A stretch of DNA of 64,000 bases from an uncultured Lachnospiraceae bacterium (GCA_910583605.1 CAJTXN010000004.1:141137-205136), one strand, 5' to 3'; shown: positions 55,295 through 63,248, counted from the stretch's first letter. Made by a program: numbers and translations. The notes: a model not told the origin generated them from the sequence alone.

Positions 55295-56285
55295 TTGAAA
55301 TCAATAGTCCCCTTTCCTCTGTTAAAGTATGAACTTTCATCTGCAGACATTCTTTGTCATATTTTTCATTCATTACATCATTCATGGGTATACGGTATAT
55401 TTCCAATTTATTGTCTTCTTTCTTAAGGATTTTTTCAAATTCTGCGGCTTTATGCATTGAAATTTCATCCCTCATATAGGGCATTATTATAAAATCACAC
55501 ATATCAAGTAACCGCAGTATATTACTAATAATATCTGATAAGTCTAATATGATTATCTTATAATCCGATACTTTGCATATTTCCAAAATCAGTCCTTTCC
55601 ACTGCTCAGTCGTAATATTTCTCAGTTCATCACCGTTTTCCATTGGCGGAATATAATCAAATCCACTCATATTCTGAAGCACTGCTTTTAGTTTTAATTC
55701 AAACGACCATGAATTCTGCATATAAAAAAATAATAAATCAGCTAAATCATATTCCTTATTTTCTCCATCATATCTTCTCCAAGCAGAATACTCTTCCATA
55801 TTAATTAATAATATCTTTCCATTCTTAGCCAGATTTCCTGCTAATTCCATGGATAATGCCGTCTTTCCACAACGTTTTACCGGTGAATATACTCCGATTA
55901 TCTGAACCTTTTTCTCACCTGTTACCCTAATAATCTCATTTTTTATCGGTACGGATTCCGCACACAAATTGATGATGTAGCGAATCATATTTTTCATATG
56001 CTGAAATCTATATAATGTTTTAATCCCATTAATACTTTCAATACCTGCCTCCTCTGTCAGTAAAACAATTTTTTCGTTATCCACATCATTTTCTATATCG
56101 CCTAACAGTTCCTCTTTTGTTAAAATCAAATCAATTTTTTCCTGGTTTGCATATTTAAAAAAAGATTCCTTTTCACTAAAACCTGCAATTTTTAAAGCAC
56201 TTTCATTATAATTCTCAAAATAACCAAGAAAACTACTTAAATATTCCTTGTCATCCTCTAAAATAACAATAATACACTCCCTCAA
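55287..56285 (-). CDS. CpaE/TadZ-like MinD-family ATPase with receiver-like N-terminus
   Basis: The protein has 332 residues. Residues 1-110 resemble a degenerate response-regulator receiver (VILEDDKEYL). From about 125 a MinD/ParA domain begins with the deviant Walker A SPVKRCGKTALS. CpaE/TadZ proteins place the Tad machine in the cell. The start is TTG at 56285, six bases after GGAGG. It is the first gene of the Tad operon and has a good promoter. Confidence 0.88.
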   Translation of the reverse strand: MRECIIVILEDDKEYLSSFLGYFENYNESALKIAGFSEKESFFKYANQEKIDLILTKEELLGDIENDVDNEKIVLLTEEAGIESINGIKTLYRFQHMKNMIRYIINLCAESVPIKNEIIRVTGEKKVQIIGVYSPVKRCGKTALSMELAGNLAKNGKILLINMEEYSAWRRYDGENKEYDLADLLFFYMQNSWSFELKLKAVLQNMSGFDYIPPMENGDELRNITTEQWKGLILEICKVSDYKIIILDLSDIISNILRLLDMCDFIIMPYMRDEISMHKAAEFEKILKKEDNKLEIYRIPMNDVMNEKYDKECLQMKVHTLTEERGLLISNG

Positions 56286-56345
56286 TATCCGCCTCCAAAA
56301 TCCACTATATTATCCTTTTTTAATATGTTACCTTGCTTTTAATAT

Positions 56346-56374
56346 ATTATACACCACACATTTTAATTTGTAAA
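56346..56374 (-). promoter_or_regulatory. Promoter of the Tad pilus operon
   Basis: TTTACA (56369-56374) and TATAAT (56346-56351) are 17 bp apart on the minus strand, about 60 bp before the cpaE-like TTG. The eleven genes down to the rhomboid gene have short gaps or overlaps, so one transcript is likely. Confidence 0.8.
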
Positions 56375-56493
56375 GTTATATTTATGTTTTATCATATGAG
56401 TACTAAAAAAAAGAGTCCAATAAGCTATAATATGCATAAATCTATTTATATTGACTATAATTATATAAAAAAGATAAACAACGAGGTGGTTAA

Positions 56494-56739
56494 ATGTTAC
56501 TCAGAAAGTCGAAAAAATCCGAAAAAACTCCAAACATCTATGCTGCAGACGGTAATTTAAATGAACTTGAAAAACTAAGACTGGAATTAATAGAAGCCAA
56601 ATATGCATTAGATGCTGCATATTCTATCCTGCAGAATGTTACGGAACCAGACCTCATTGACAGTGCAATATACGAATTAAAATCCGTGCAAATGCGTTAT
56701 ACTTTTCTTCACAAAAAATTTGTAGAACTTTCGGCTTAG
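56494..56739 (+). CDS. YaaL/DUF2508-like small protein
   Basis: The protein has 81 residues. It is a helical hairpin with the pattern LRLELIEAKYALDAAYSILQNVTEPDLIDSAIYEL, which fits the DUF2508 (YaaL) family common in Firmicutes. Its function is unknown. ACGAGGTGG precedes the ATG. It is divergent from the Tad operon and ends near the agr terminator. Confidence 0.85.
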   Translation: MLLRKSKKSEKTPNIYAADGNLNELEKLRLELIEAKYALDAAYSILQNVTEPDLIDSAIYELKSVQMRYTFLHKKFVELSA

Positions 56740-56770
56740 TAAAAATACTATTTCAAAATGAATAAAAAAT

Positions 56771-56813
56771 AATTGCCATCTGTAATCTTAAATAAAGACT
56801 ACAGATGGCAATT
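56771..56813 (-). terminator. Terminator of the agrBD transcript
   Basis: AATTGCCATCTGTA (56771-56784) pairs perfectly with TACAGATGGCAATT (56800-56813). On the minus strand ATTTTTTATT follows, so it ends the agr transcript. The plus-strand side has no T-tract. Confidence 0.8.
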
Positions 56814-56841
56814 AAATGATTATATAACCGTTATAATTCTG

Positions 56842-56863
56842 CTGCCTCATCTGCATGAGGCAG
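56842..56863. other. Perfect hairpin downstream of agrD
   Basis: CTGCCTCAT-CTGC-ATGAGGCAG is a 9-bp perfect stem with a 4-nt loop, 60 bp after the agrD stop. There is no adjacent T-tract, so it is probably a 3' stabilising structure rather than a terminator. Confidence 0.5.
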
Positions 56864-56925
56864 TAGTTCTCCCACCTAACCTTATCCCTTATATTGACAA
56901 GTAAGTACAACTCTCTTCAAAACAG

Positions 56926-57072
56926 CTATTTTCTGTTGATTACTTCTTTTAAATTGCTTGGTGTCTTAGGCTGATAGCAATCATACCATGACGGTTCTCC
57001 TGCTGCTGCCTTTGCAGAAGCAAATCCTACTTTTGCAATTAACTTTAATACCTTATTTTCCTTTTTCTGCAT
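56926..57072 (-). CDS. agrD: AgrD-type cyclic autoinducer peptide precursor
   Basis: This 48-residue ORF starts at ATG 57072 with AGGAAG seven bases upstream and overlaps the end of agrB by 20 bp. It has an amphipathic, Lys-rich N-terminal leader (MQKKENKVLKLIAKVGFASA). A likely core around SWYDCYQPKTP contains a single Cys, followed by a short charged C-terminal tail. Cys plus the YQPKxP element is typical of the clostridial cyclic lactone autoinducer family. AgrB would remove the C-terminal part and form a thiolactone between Cys32 and a downstream residue. The mature ring size cannot be told from the sequence. Confidence 0.9.
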   Translation of the reverse strand: MQKKENKVLKLIAKVGFASAKAAAGEPSWYDCYQPKTPSNLKEVINRK

Positions 57073-57652
57073 ATTTAAACTTCCTTTCTTTAGCAATTCC
57101 TGCTAACATTAAAATAATGACCATCATCACTGTAGCTGTTAATGCAACCATTGCGCTATAATTATATGTATATAATACAAATCCAATAACAGACCATAAT
57201 GCATATAAAATATGGCTTTCTTTTCTACCCTTCTTTTTTTCTTCCATATCCAATGGTTTATTAACATTTTCGACAGGCGCATAAATATAAATAACTAAAA
57301 ACCCCAATAAATAAACCATAAACAAGATAGGTGGTGAAACTAAAACTTTTTCACTAAATTTTTCAACCATAAGCACTATCAAAAATACGGTTGTAAATAC
57401 AACATTGCAGGACAGATAACTATCCGCATGATATCCGCCGCACTTAATTCTGAGTGAGCAGAATACTGCAATAAAAATTAATGATGTCATCAGACTACCT
57501 GCTGTCAAACCAAGAATGAGAACGATACAAATCCCTAGAATGGTGGAAAAGAGAATTTCAAAGCCGTACTTATAAACATCCTTCTCATCCTGGTTGACAA
57601 CCTCCCGCTTGACTAAATAATTTGTAACCAAGCCTGCTGCTATTTCAATCAT
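57053..57652 (-). CDS. agrB: AgrB accessory gene regulator membrane protease
   Basis: The protein has 199 residues with about six hydrophobic segments. The catalytic pair of AgrB is visible as FCSLRIKCGGYHADS, which contains His and an upstream Cys region (His74 and the Cys about seven residues earlier). RIKCGGYHA is a family hallmark. AgrB cyclises and cleaves the AgrD peptide in the membrane. GGAGGTGG precedes ATG 57652. A separate promoter with operator-like repeats lies upstream, between agrC and agrB. Confidence 0.95.
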   Translation of the reverse strand: MIEIAAGLVTNYLVKREVVNQDEKDVYKYGFEILFSTILGICIVLILGLTAGSLMTSLIFIAVFCSLRIKCGGYHADSYLSCNVVFTTVFLIVLMVEKFSEKVLVSPPILFMVYLLGFLVIYIYAPVENVNKPLDMEEKKKGRKESHILYALWSVIGFVLYTYNYSAMVALTATVMMVIILMLAGIAKERKFKYAEKGK

Positions 57653-57670
57653 TTATACCACCTCCACATA

Positions 57671-57749
57671 AGTATAATAACTCATTATGGAGATTTTTCA
57701 ATATACTTGGCAAAGTTTGCACATTTAGAGGCAAACTTGGTAAAACTTT
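57671..57749 (-). promoter_or_regulatory. agrBD promoter with putative AgrA (LytTR) operator
   Basis: On the minus strand TTGAAA (57697-57702) and TATACT (57671-57676) are 20 bp apart, a long spacer typical of AgrA-activated promoters. Just upstream is a perfect dyad, AAGTTTGC-N10-GCAAACTT (57713-57738). Overlapping it, ACTTGGCAAAGTTT (57705) and ACTTGGTAAAACTTT (57735) repeat directly at a 30-bp offset on the plus strand. This is where an AgrA dimer should bind. Confidence 0.6.
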
Positions 57750-59061
57750 ACGTATTTTTTAACATTATATTTACTACAATAGTTTTGTTTTCTTCATAAA
57801 CTTTATACATTCCATTATATTTTTTTACTATTTTTTTTACACTCATCAAACCTATTCCATGACTGTTTTTATCTTTCTTTGTAGTAAAAAGGTTAGGATT
57901 AAAAAACAAAACCGAATTATCAATCTTATTTTTTATAACAATATTGACATAATCTTTACTGTCAAATATTTTTATATCAATAAACGGTTTATTTTTTACT
58001 TTTTTGGAAGCTTCAATTGCATTATCCAATAAATTTCCGATGATTATACTAATATCCACATCTGAAATATTGGTCAGATCACTTGTAATTTCCACGTTCC
58101 AATTAATTTTATTTTTATTACATGTGTCTAACTTAATATTTAACAGGGCGCTTAATGTCTGACTGTTTGTTGTAACAAAGGTTTCAATTGTATCTATTTC
58201 CTGACCAATCAGGTTTACCATATAACTCTTTACTTTATTATATTCTTTATTATCAATTAAACCAATGGCTGTCATAAGGTAATTTTTCATATCATGTTTA
58301 AGCACTCTGATTTTTTCATTTGATTCCAATATACTTGTGAGCATTTTTTCCTGCTGCTCTATTTGGCTTTCCATAAGCTTATACCGTATTTCTTCACGAT
58401 TGCTTTTGCTTAATTTTAGAAGCATTCCATATATTATAATGTCAACCAGAATTAACATCATAGAAAATATTATAATCAGATACTTAGACATTTGAGAAAC
58501 TTGCACTGTGTACATAATCTTATATATCATTGTTAACATAGTCAACGTCATAATGACTATAAAAACGCAAGTTATCCATTCCTTTATTGTTAATTGAAAT
58601 TCCTGTTTTTTAGTAACTATTAATATACTTTTTCCAAACACATAAAACATTAATTTTGTTACAATTAAGACAATTATTCTATATTCTCCTTGTTCATCTA
58701 TTAATGTAGTAATATGTACATTTAACAGCATACTTAATATCTGTAAAGTTAAAATACAGATAACAGCAATAACAACAAATGCACTAATTGAAAATATTAT
58801 TTTATTTACCAGATTTCCATCCAAACAAAAATAACCGAATATGACCATTACTATCATTGCAATTACAACACCATAATCACTTGTCATCCCCAATTTAAGA
58901 GAAATGGTTCCGGCAATGCAGATAATAATAAAAGTAATAGTTGCAAAAAAATAATTTAATGGCGTTTTTTTCTTGAAAAGAAAAAAATTAACATAAAACT
59001 TCATCATTAACAAATTCTCAATAAGAAGTGCCGCTAATTCTGATATCTGATATATATTCAT
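57748..59061 (-). CDS. agrC: AgrC-like GHKL sensor histidine kinase
   Basis: The protein has 437 residues. The first 210 residues form about six or seven membrane helices, the peptide-sensing part. The H-box is RVLKHDMKNYL near residue 253. The ATPase end has GNLLDNAIEASKK (N-box) and the GIGLMSVKKIVKKYNG G-box of the GHKL class. It should phosphorylate AgrA on binding the AgrD-derived peptide. AGGAG lies seven bases before the ATG, and the gene abuts agrA. Confidence 0.92.
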   Translation of the reverse strand: MNIYQISELAALLIENLLMMKFYVNFFLFKKKTPLNYFFATITFIIICIAGTISLKLGMTSDYGVVIAMIVMVIFGYFCLDGNLVNKIIFSISAFVVIAVICILTLQILSMLLNVHITTLIDEQGEYRIIVLIVTKLMFYVFGKSILIVTKKQEFQLTIKEWITCVFIVIMTLTMLTMIYKIMYTVQVSQMSKYLIIIFSMMLILVDIIIYGMLLKLSKSNREEIRYKLMESQIEQQEKMLTSILESNEKIRVLKHDMKNYLMTAIGLIDNKEYNKVKSYMVNLIGQEIDTIETFVTTNSQTLSALLNIKLDTCNKNKINWNVEITSDLTNISDVDISIIIGNLLDNAIEASKKVKNKPFIDIKIFDSKDYVNIVIKNKIDNSVLFFNPNLFTTKKDKNSHGIGLMSVKKIVKKYNGMYKVYEENKTIVVNIMLKNT

Positions 59062-59757
59062 TTATTTACTCCTAATATAATTTAAATATTTTTCCTTTAC
59101 TTCCTCTAACCGTGAGCGACTAATGGGCACTTCAAAATTGTTATCCAGCATAATCTTTTTATCTCCAATGGAACAAATATATAGGGGATTTACCAGATAT
59201 CCCACATGAGACCGGATAAACATATTTGCTGTTAACTTTTCTTCAAAATCAGATAATTTGCTCCGGATAGTATGAACATCATTCAAACATACAATATGTA
59301 AATTATGTTTTTCTGAGGTAACATAAATTATATCCTTATACTTTAGTCTGTACATTCTTCCTGCTTTTTCTATGATCAATTCCGTTTCTGTCTTTACAAA
59401 TTCTCTTAATAATGCCAGCATTGCTTCTTTTATTTCTGAATGCATTACACTTTTTCGGATAAAACGAAAGGGTTTATATTGTATGGATTGAAAAACCATT
59501 TCTTCTCTGTTTGTAATAAATATAATAAAGACATCATCTTCACTCTGTCTCAGTTTATTTGCAATATCTATTCCATCCAGTCCGGGCATATCAATATCTA
59601 AAAAAATAACATCTGCTTTATCATTTTCATATATTTTATACATCTTTACCGGGTCTGTAAATACGGATATCTTTGCAGACACCGTTAAATTATTCTGAAC
59701 TTCCTGTTCAATCAACTCTGCCATTTCCTTCTCATCATCACATATAAATATTTTCAT
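59062..59757 (-). CDS. agrA: AgrA-like LytTR response regulator
   Basis: The protein has 231 residues. Residues 1-120 are a receiver with acidic pocket CDDEKE, phospho-acceptor Asp54 in FLDIDMPGLDG and Lys near 103. From about 135 a LytTR DNA-binding domain follows (YVTSEKHNLHI, FIRSHVGYLVNP). ATG 59757 follows AGGAGGG with 7-nt spacing; a TTG two codons earlier is less likely. It should activate the agrBD promoter and other targets. Confidence 0.94.
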   Translation of the reverse strand: MKIFICDDEKEMAELIEQEVQNNLTVSAKISVFTDPVKMYKIYENDKADVIFLDIDMPGLDGIDIANKLRQSEDDVFIIFITNREEMVFQSIQYKPFRFIRKSVMHSEIKEAMLALLREFVKTETELIIEKAGRMYRLKYKDIIYVTSEKHNLHIVCLNDVHTIRSKLSDFEEKLTANMFIRSHVGYLVNPLYICSIGDKKIMLDNNFEVPISRSRLEEVKEKYLNYIRSK

Positions 59758-59798
59758 AAACAATCCCTCCTATATTACATAACTTCCATATATTACCA

Positions 59799-59827
59799 AT
59801 TTTATATTAATATTACTAATTCATCAA
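59799..59827 (-). promoter_or_regulatory. Promoter of agrAC
   Basis: TTGATG (59822-59827) and TAAAAT (59799-59804) are 17 bp apart on the minus strand, about 45 bp before agrA. It lacks the dyad seen before agrBD, which suggests basal expression of the sensor pair. Confidence 0.5.
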
Positions 59828-59870
59828 CAAAAAAATTATTATTATTCCATAAATCGACATATTTTTTATA

Positions 59871-59914
59871 AAAAAGCGGCAGGAACAAATGTAAATTCAT
59901 TCCTGCCGCTTTTT
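59871..59914 (-). terminator. Intrinsic terminator of the sigma/anti-sigma operon
   Basis: AAAAAGCGGCAGGAA (59871-59885) pairs perfectly with TTCCTGCCGCTTTTT (59900-59914). It sits nine bases after the anti-sigma stop and just before the agrA promoter. Confidence 0.92.
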
Positions 59915-59922
59915 AATAAAAT

Positions 59923-61560
59923 CTAATCTACTTCGTAACTTAGTATTTTTCCGGTGTATCCATCTATCTCATACTCATATTCATTCATACCTGCATAGAA
60001 TTCTATTTCATAGACGATTGTTCCATCCTCCCTTTCACATTTTACCTCTGTGAAAGTTACCTGGCTTACACCGGCATGTTGTAATACAATTTGTTTTGCC
60101 TCACTTTCACTAATTATGTTTTTGTTACTGCCTTCATTCATTTCATCATCATTGCTATCTATATCGTATTTCAGTATCTTACCGGTAAAACCATCTATTT
60201 CATATTCATATTCTTTATTTCCCGCATAAAATTCTATTTCATAAACCACTTCATCATTATCTTTATCGCATTTTATCTTTTTAAAGACTGCCTGAGTAAT
60301 TCCGGCATGCCGTAACGCAATTTGTTTTGCTTCATCCTCACTGATCACACTTACTGTATTCTGTCTTGTTGTCTCATGGATATCTAAATCATACTCTAAT
60401 ATTTTACCGCTATATGCATCAATTTTGTATTCATATTCATCATTTCCAACATGAAATTCTATTTCATAGACTATCTTTCCGTCACTTCTGTCAAGACTGA
60501 CTTTCATATTTGTAATCTGATTGGTTCCCGCATGCTGCAACGCAATTTGTTTCGCTGCTTCTTCACCGATCATTTGTTTATCTACATCCGGATTTGGCGT
60601 TGTAGTTTCCGTTTGATTCACAGTCGTCTCTACCGGTGAAGCCGTGGATGAAACTGGTTCCGTACTCTGTACAGCATTTGTCGTTGTCTGTTCCTCTTGA
60701 TTTGATGTAATATTTTCTGATTCCGATGCAGAAGATTCAACCATTTCAGAAGTTGTTTCCTGATCCGTCAACGAGTTCTTTTCATCTTCTGAATCATTTC
60801 CGGTACCTTCTTCCGGTTTCATTTCACAATATAAAATATTTCCGGAAACCGCATCTAGTTTACACTCATACTCCATAAGATCCATAACAAACTTTAACTC
60901 ATACACAGCTTCCTCATGGCCAGCATCACATTTAATTCCCGTAAACTCAGCAGTTTTCAGACCACAATAATCAAGAACTATTTCCTTTGCTTTTGCCAAT
61001 GTAATAATTTTTCGAATCTCAACATTTATCCCCTGTTTTTTACCAAAATTGTTAAAAACAATCTCCCTGAATTCCGAATCATATTTCAAAAAATCATCAT
61101 TATTTTCTGATTCAATTGATAATGTAACCTTTCCTCCCTTTTCCAGAAATCCGGAATCTATTGCTTTTTGAATAAGTTCTTCTGCAACTGCGGTCCTCTC
61201 TTTTTTACTGTATTCGTAATCAGAAATCAAACTTTGACCATCCTCATTCAAAGCTTCAATCTCAAGAATCGTACCATCTTTACTCAAATCCAGACAAATG
61301 GCAGGATTTATTGTTATATAAATTTTGGACTGAATCGGTACATTCACCCCTTTTTCATTCACACCACTTCCAAAAAAACGGCTTCCTGCATATATACTGA
61401 TTAGTAAACAGGCAGCAATCACTGAAACCAAAGTAACTATTATATTTCTGTTAATCCCTTTTAAACCGTGATTTTCTTCAGGCATTGCTTCTTCAATTAA
61501 ATCTTCATCAACATTTGTAATAGCATCATATACATTTATTTCATTTTTATTATGATTCAT
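59923..61560 (-). CDS. RsgI-like anti-sigma factor with PepSY repeats
   Basis: The protein has 545 residues. A cytoplasmic N-terminus of about 39 residues (sigma-binding) is followed by one membrane helix at 40-57. The juxtamembrane domain at about 78-180 has the RsgI pattern ITINPAICLDL with Asn85-Pro86, then EIEALNEDGQSL. In characterised RsgI proteins this Asn-Pro bond is cut by autoproteolysis. Four PepSY-like repeats follow, at about 182-250, 329-399, 404-472 and 480-545, with a Ser/Thr-rich linker after the first. The last three are nearly identical in layout (EAKQI-L-HAG ... EYEYEIDG-TGKIL). The gene overlaps the sigma gene by 4 bp. Confidence 0.88.
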   Translation of the reverse strand: MNHNKNEINVYDAITNVDEDLIEEAMPEENHGLKGINRNIIVTLVSVIAACLLISIYAGSRFFGSGVNEKGVNVPIQSKIYITINPAICLDLSKDGTILEIEALNEDGQSLISDYEYSKKERTAVAEELIQKAIDSGFLEKGGKVTLSIESENNDDFLKYDSEFREIVFNNFGKKQGINVEIRKIITLAKAKEIVLDYCGLKTAEFTGIKCDAGHEEAVYELKFVMDLMEYECKLDAVSGNILYCEMKPEEGTGNDSEDEKNSLTDQETTSEMVESSASESENITSNQEEQTTTNAVQSTEPVSSTASPVETTVNQTETTTPNPDVDKQMIGEEAAKQIALQHAGTNQITNMKVSLDRSDGKIVYEIEFHVGNDEYEYKIDAYSGKILEYDLDIHETTRQNTVSVISEDEAKQIALRHAGITQAVFKKIKCDKDNDEVVYEIEFYAGNKEYEYEIDGFTGKILKYDIDSNDDEMNEGSNKNIISESEAKQIVLQHAGVSQVTFTEVKCEREDGTIVYEIEFYAGMNEYEYEIDGYTGKILSYEVD

Positions 61561-62114
61561 ATACTTATTTCCTCACTTTCTAAATACTCTCTTAATTTTT
61601 CTCTCAGCCTTTTTAACCTCTGTGTCATAGTATTTGCAGATATTCCATAGCAATCCGCTATATACTTTACGCTTTTTGCATACCAGTATCTTTGAAGAAA
61701 TATTCTTCTGTCCTCAATTTCTATATTTCTCAACCATTCACTTATGGCCATACTCAGTTCTTTGGTTTCAAAATATTTTTCAATTGAATTTTCAAAAGAA
61801 ATACATTCTTCAATTTCGGAAAGCAATATATTCATGGATTTATAACGTTTTTTTGCATGATATTTCTTATAAATATTCATAGAGGTATTGCGTACAATCG
61901 TCCCTAAAAATATTCTGAGATTTAATGGTTTTACTGGCGGTATGGAATTCCATGCCTTTAACCAGGTATCATTCAGTGATTCTTCCGTATCTTCTTTGTT
62001 ATCCAATATACCAAAAGCAATTGACCAGCAGTAGTTTCCATATTTATTTTCAGATTCCTTAATTGCCTGTTCCTCCCTGTTAAAATATAATTCAATTATT
62101 TCTGTATCCTCCAT
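61557..62114 (-). CDS. ECF-type RNA polymerase sigma factor
   Basis: The protein has 185 residues. Region 2 includes SIAFGILDNKEDTEESLNDTWLKAWNSIPP, typical of ECF sigma factors. Region 4 ends with YGISANTMTQRLKRLREKLR, a helix-turn-helix. ATG 62114 follows GGAGG with 8-nt spacing; upstream in-frame starts at 62129 and 62180 have weaker sites. It overlaps the membrane anti-sigma gene by 4 bp, so the two are co-produced. Release of the sigma factor on a cell-surface signal is the expected mode. Confidence 0.94.
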   Translation of the reverse strand: MEDTEIIELYFNREEQAIKESENKYGNYCWSIAFGILDNKEDTEESLNDTWLKAWNSIPPVKPLNLRIFLGTIVRNTSMNIYKKYHAKKRYKSMNILLSEIEECISFENSIEKYFETKELSMAISEWLRNIEIEDRRIFLQRYWYAKSVKYIADCYGISANTMTQRLKRLREKLREYLESEEISI

Positions 62115-62140
62115 GATGTTATCCTCCATTCCTGCTCTCC

Positions 62141-62156
62141 GTCTATATATATAGAC
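62141..62156. promoter_or_regulatory. Perfect palindrome upstream of the ECF sigma gene
   Basis: GTCTATATATATAGAC is a perfect 16-bp palindrome 27 bp upstream of the sigma start. TTGTCA lies 19-24 bp further upstream (62175-62180 on the minus strand). It may be an operator or a leader hairpin. Confidence 0.45.
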
Positions 62157-62173
62157 AAAAAATTTTTTAACAT

Positions 62174-62203
62174 ATGACAAAATAGTAGATATTTTTGTAT
62201 AAT
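62174..62203 (+). promoter_or_regulatory. Promoter of the 50-aa gene
   Basis: ATGACA (62174-62179) and TATAAT (62198-62203) are 18 bp apart, 44 bp before the 62248 start. It is divergent from the sigma operon and overlaps its likely -35 region. Confidence 0.6.
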
Positions 62204-62247
62204 TAAATTTTATCTGAATATACTATTACTGAAACGAGGTGAATAAT

Positions 62248-62400
62248 ATGGCATCCTATATTGCTCCTGAAATTCAGGATAAATTTGAAGACTTCTCCAT
62301 CGATTTGAAAAATGAAATCTTAAAACGTGATGTACGGCTTGAGAACATACATGATTTAATACATGTTCTTGAATTAATTTGCAAAGAAGCAGAAGAATAG
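62248..62400 (+). CDS. 50-aa conserved-looking small protein, unknown function
   Basis: The ORF starts at ATG 62248 with CGAGGTG upstream and ends at TAG 62398-62400. It encodes MASYIAPEIQDKFEDFSIDL and about 30 further residues that are helical and acidic, without signal peptide or Cys motif other than one Cys. Codon use is like that of its neighbours, and the promoter and ribosome site are good, so I regard it as a real gene. Its leader resembles that of the 63294 gene. Confidence 0.75.
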   Translation: MASYIAPEIQDKFEDFSIDLKNEILKRDVRLENIHDLIHVLELICKEAEE

Positions 62401-62587
62401 TTTTTCTGCTTTTTATCAGAAATACGCCGATTCCATATAAATGAAATCGACGCTTTCCCTGTTAGTGTTTAAAATATTATCTCATACACTCTTATCTTTT
62501 GTACACAATCAGTTTATCATTAATTAAGTTCTAAATCAATATTTTAAGACTTATTTGATATTAGTACTTTTTCCCATTTCAAATTAT

Positions 62588-62959
62588 TTAATTATTTAAA
62601 TTGTTTATGTAATCATTAACTGCTTTTTTATATAACTCAGATTCTATATCTTTATCACTAAATGCGCGGATATATAGTCTGTTTAATAATGTCTTCACAT
62701 CCTTCAGTTCTTCCTGAATTCTATTAACATTATCATTATACGTCTGCTCTGCTTCTTCTTTTGTTCTATAGCAATCCTCAGCCTCCTCCAGCCCGTAAAA
62801 TTCTTCTTTTTCCAAATTCTCATAATTGCCTGATAATTCTTTTCTATGTACATAAATCAGATTGTCTTTTTTACCAACAATTATATTCTCTGTATAATAA
62901 AAAATTTCATTTACATTATAAAAGATATCACCAACATTCAGTTTTGAAATATCAAACAT
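62588..62959 (-). CDS. Hypothetical 123-aa protein
   Basis: The protein is acidic. The first 60 residues are beta-rich (VGDIFYNVNEIFYYTENIIVG) and the rest is helical (EEAEQTYNDNVNRIQEELKD). I do not recognise a family. AGGAG lies seven bases before the ATG. It is flanked by short plus-strand genes on both sides and has no clear partner. The gap to 62400 holds only a weak CGATT/AATCG hairpin. Confidence 0.75.
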   Translation of the reverse strand: MFDISKLNVGDIFYNVNEIFYYTENIIVGKKDNLIYVHRKELSGNYENLEKEEFYGLEEAEDCYRTKEEAEQTYNDNVNRIQEELKDVKTLLNRLYIRAFSDKDIESELYKKAVNDYINNLNN

Positions 62960-63142
62960 AACTTCACTCCTAATATTTTTATTGTCACCGGTGTTTCTTA
63001 TATTATAATACTAAAATCATTAAATTGATAATAGTAATATCTTCCTTTTTCCTTAATACACTCTGTATCGCCCTATTTTATCAGCTTTTATCATCTGCTG
63101 CCATACATTACCATACAAATCATTCCTTTTTTAAAATAAGTT

Positions 63143-63171
63143 TTGACAAATAGGAAATTTTATTATATAAT
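63143..63171 (+). promoter_or_regulatory. Consensus promoter of the 83-aa gene and leader RNA
   Basis: Perfect TTGACA (63143-63148) and perfect TATAAT (63166-63171) are 17 bp apart. The rest of the 334-bp stretch 62960-63293 holds, besides this promoter and the leader terminator, only AT-rich sequence and a CACCGGTG palindrome near 62988. Confidence 0.9.
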
Positions 63172-63204
63172 ATATATATCTTTTGATTGATTCATCATCT
63201 TAAA

Positions 63205-63248
63205 AGGCTCCCAATATACTTTTGGGAGTCTTTCTTATTTATTTTTTG
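63205..63248 (+). terminator. Leader terminator between the promoter and the 83-aa gene
   Basis: AGGCTCCCAA (63205-63214) pairs with TTGGGAGTCT (63222-63231), including one G-U pair. TTCTTATTTATTTTTTG follows. A transcript from the promoter would end here after about 65-70 nt unless it reads through to the gene at 63294. Confidence 0.7.
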
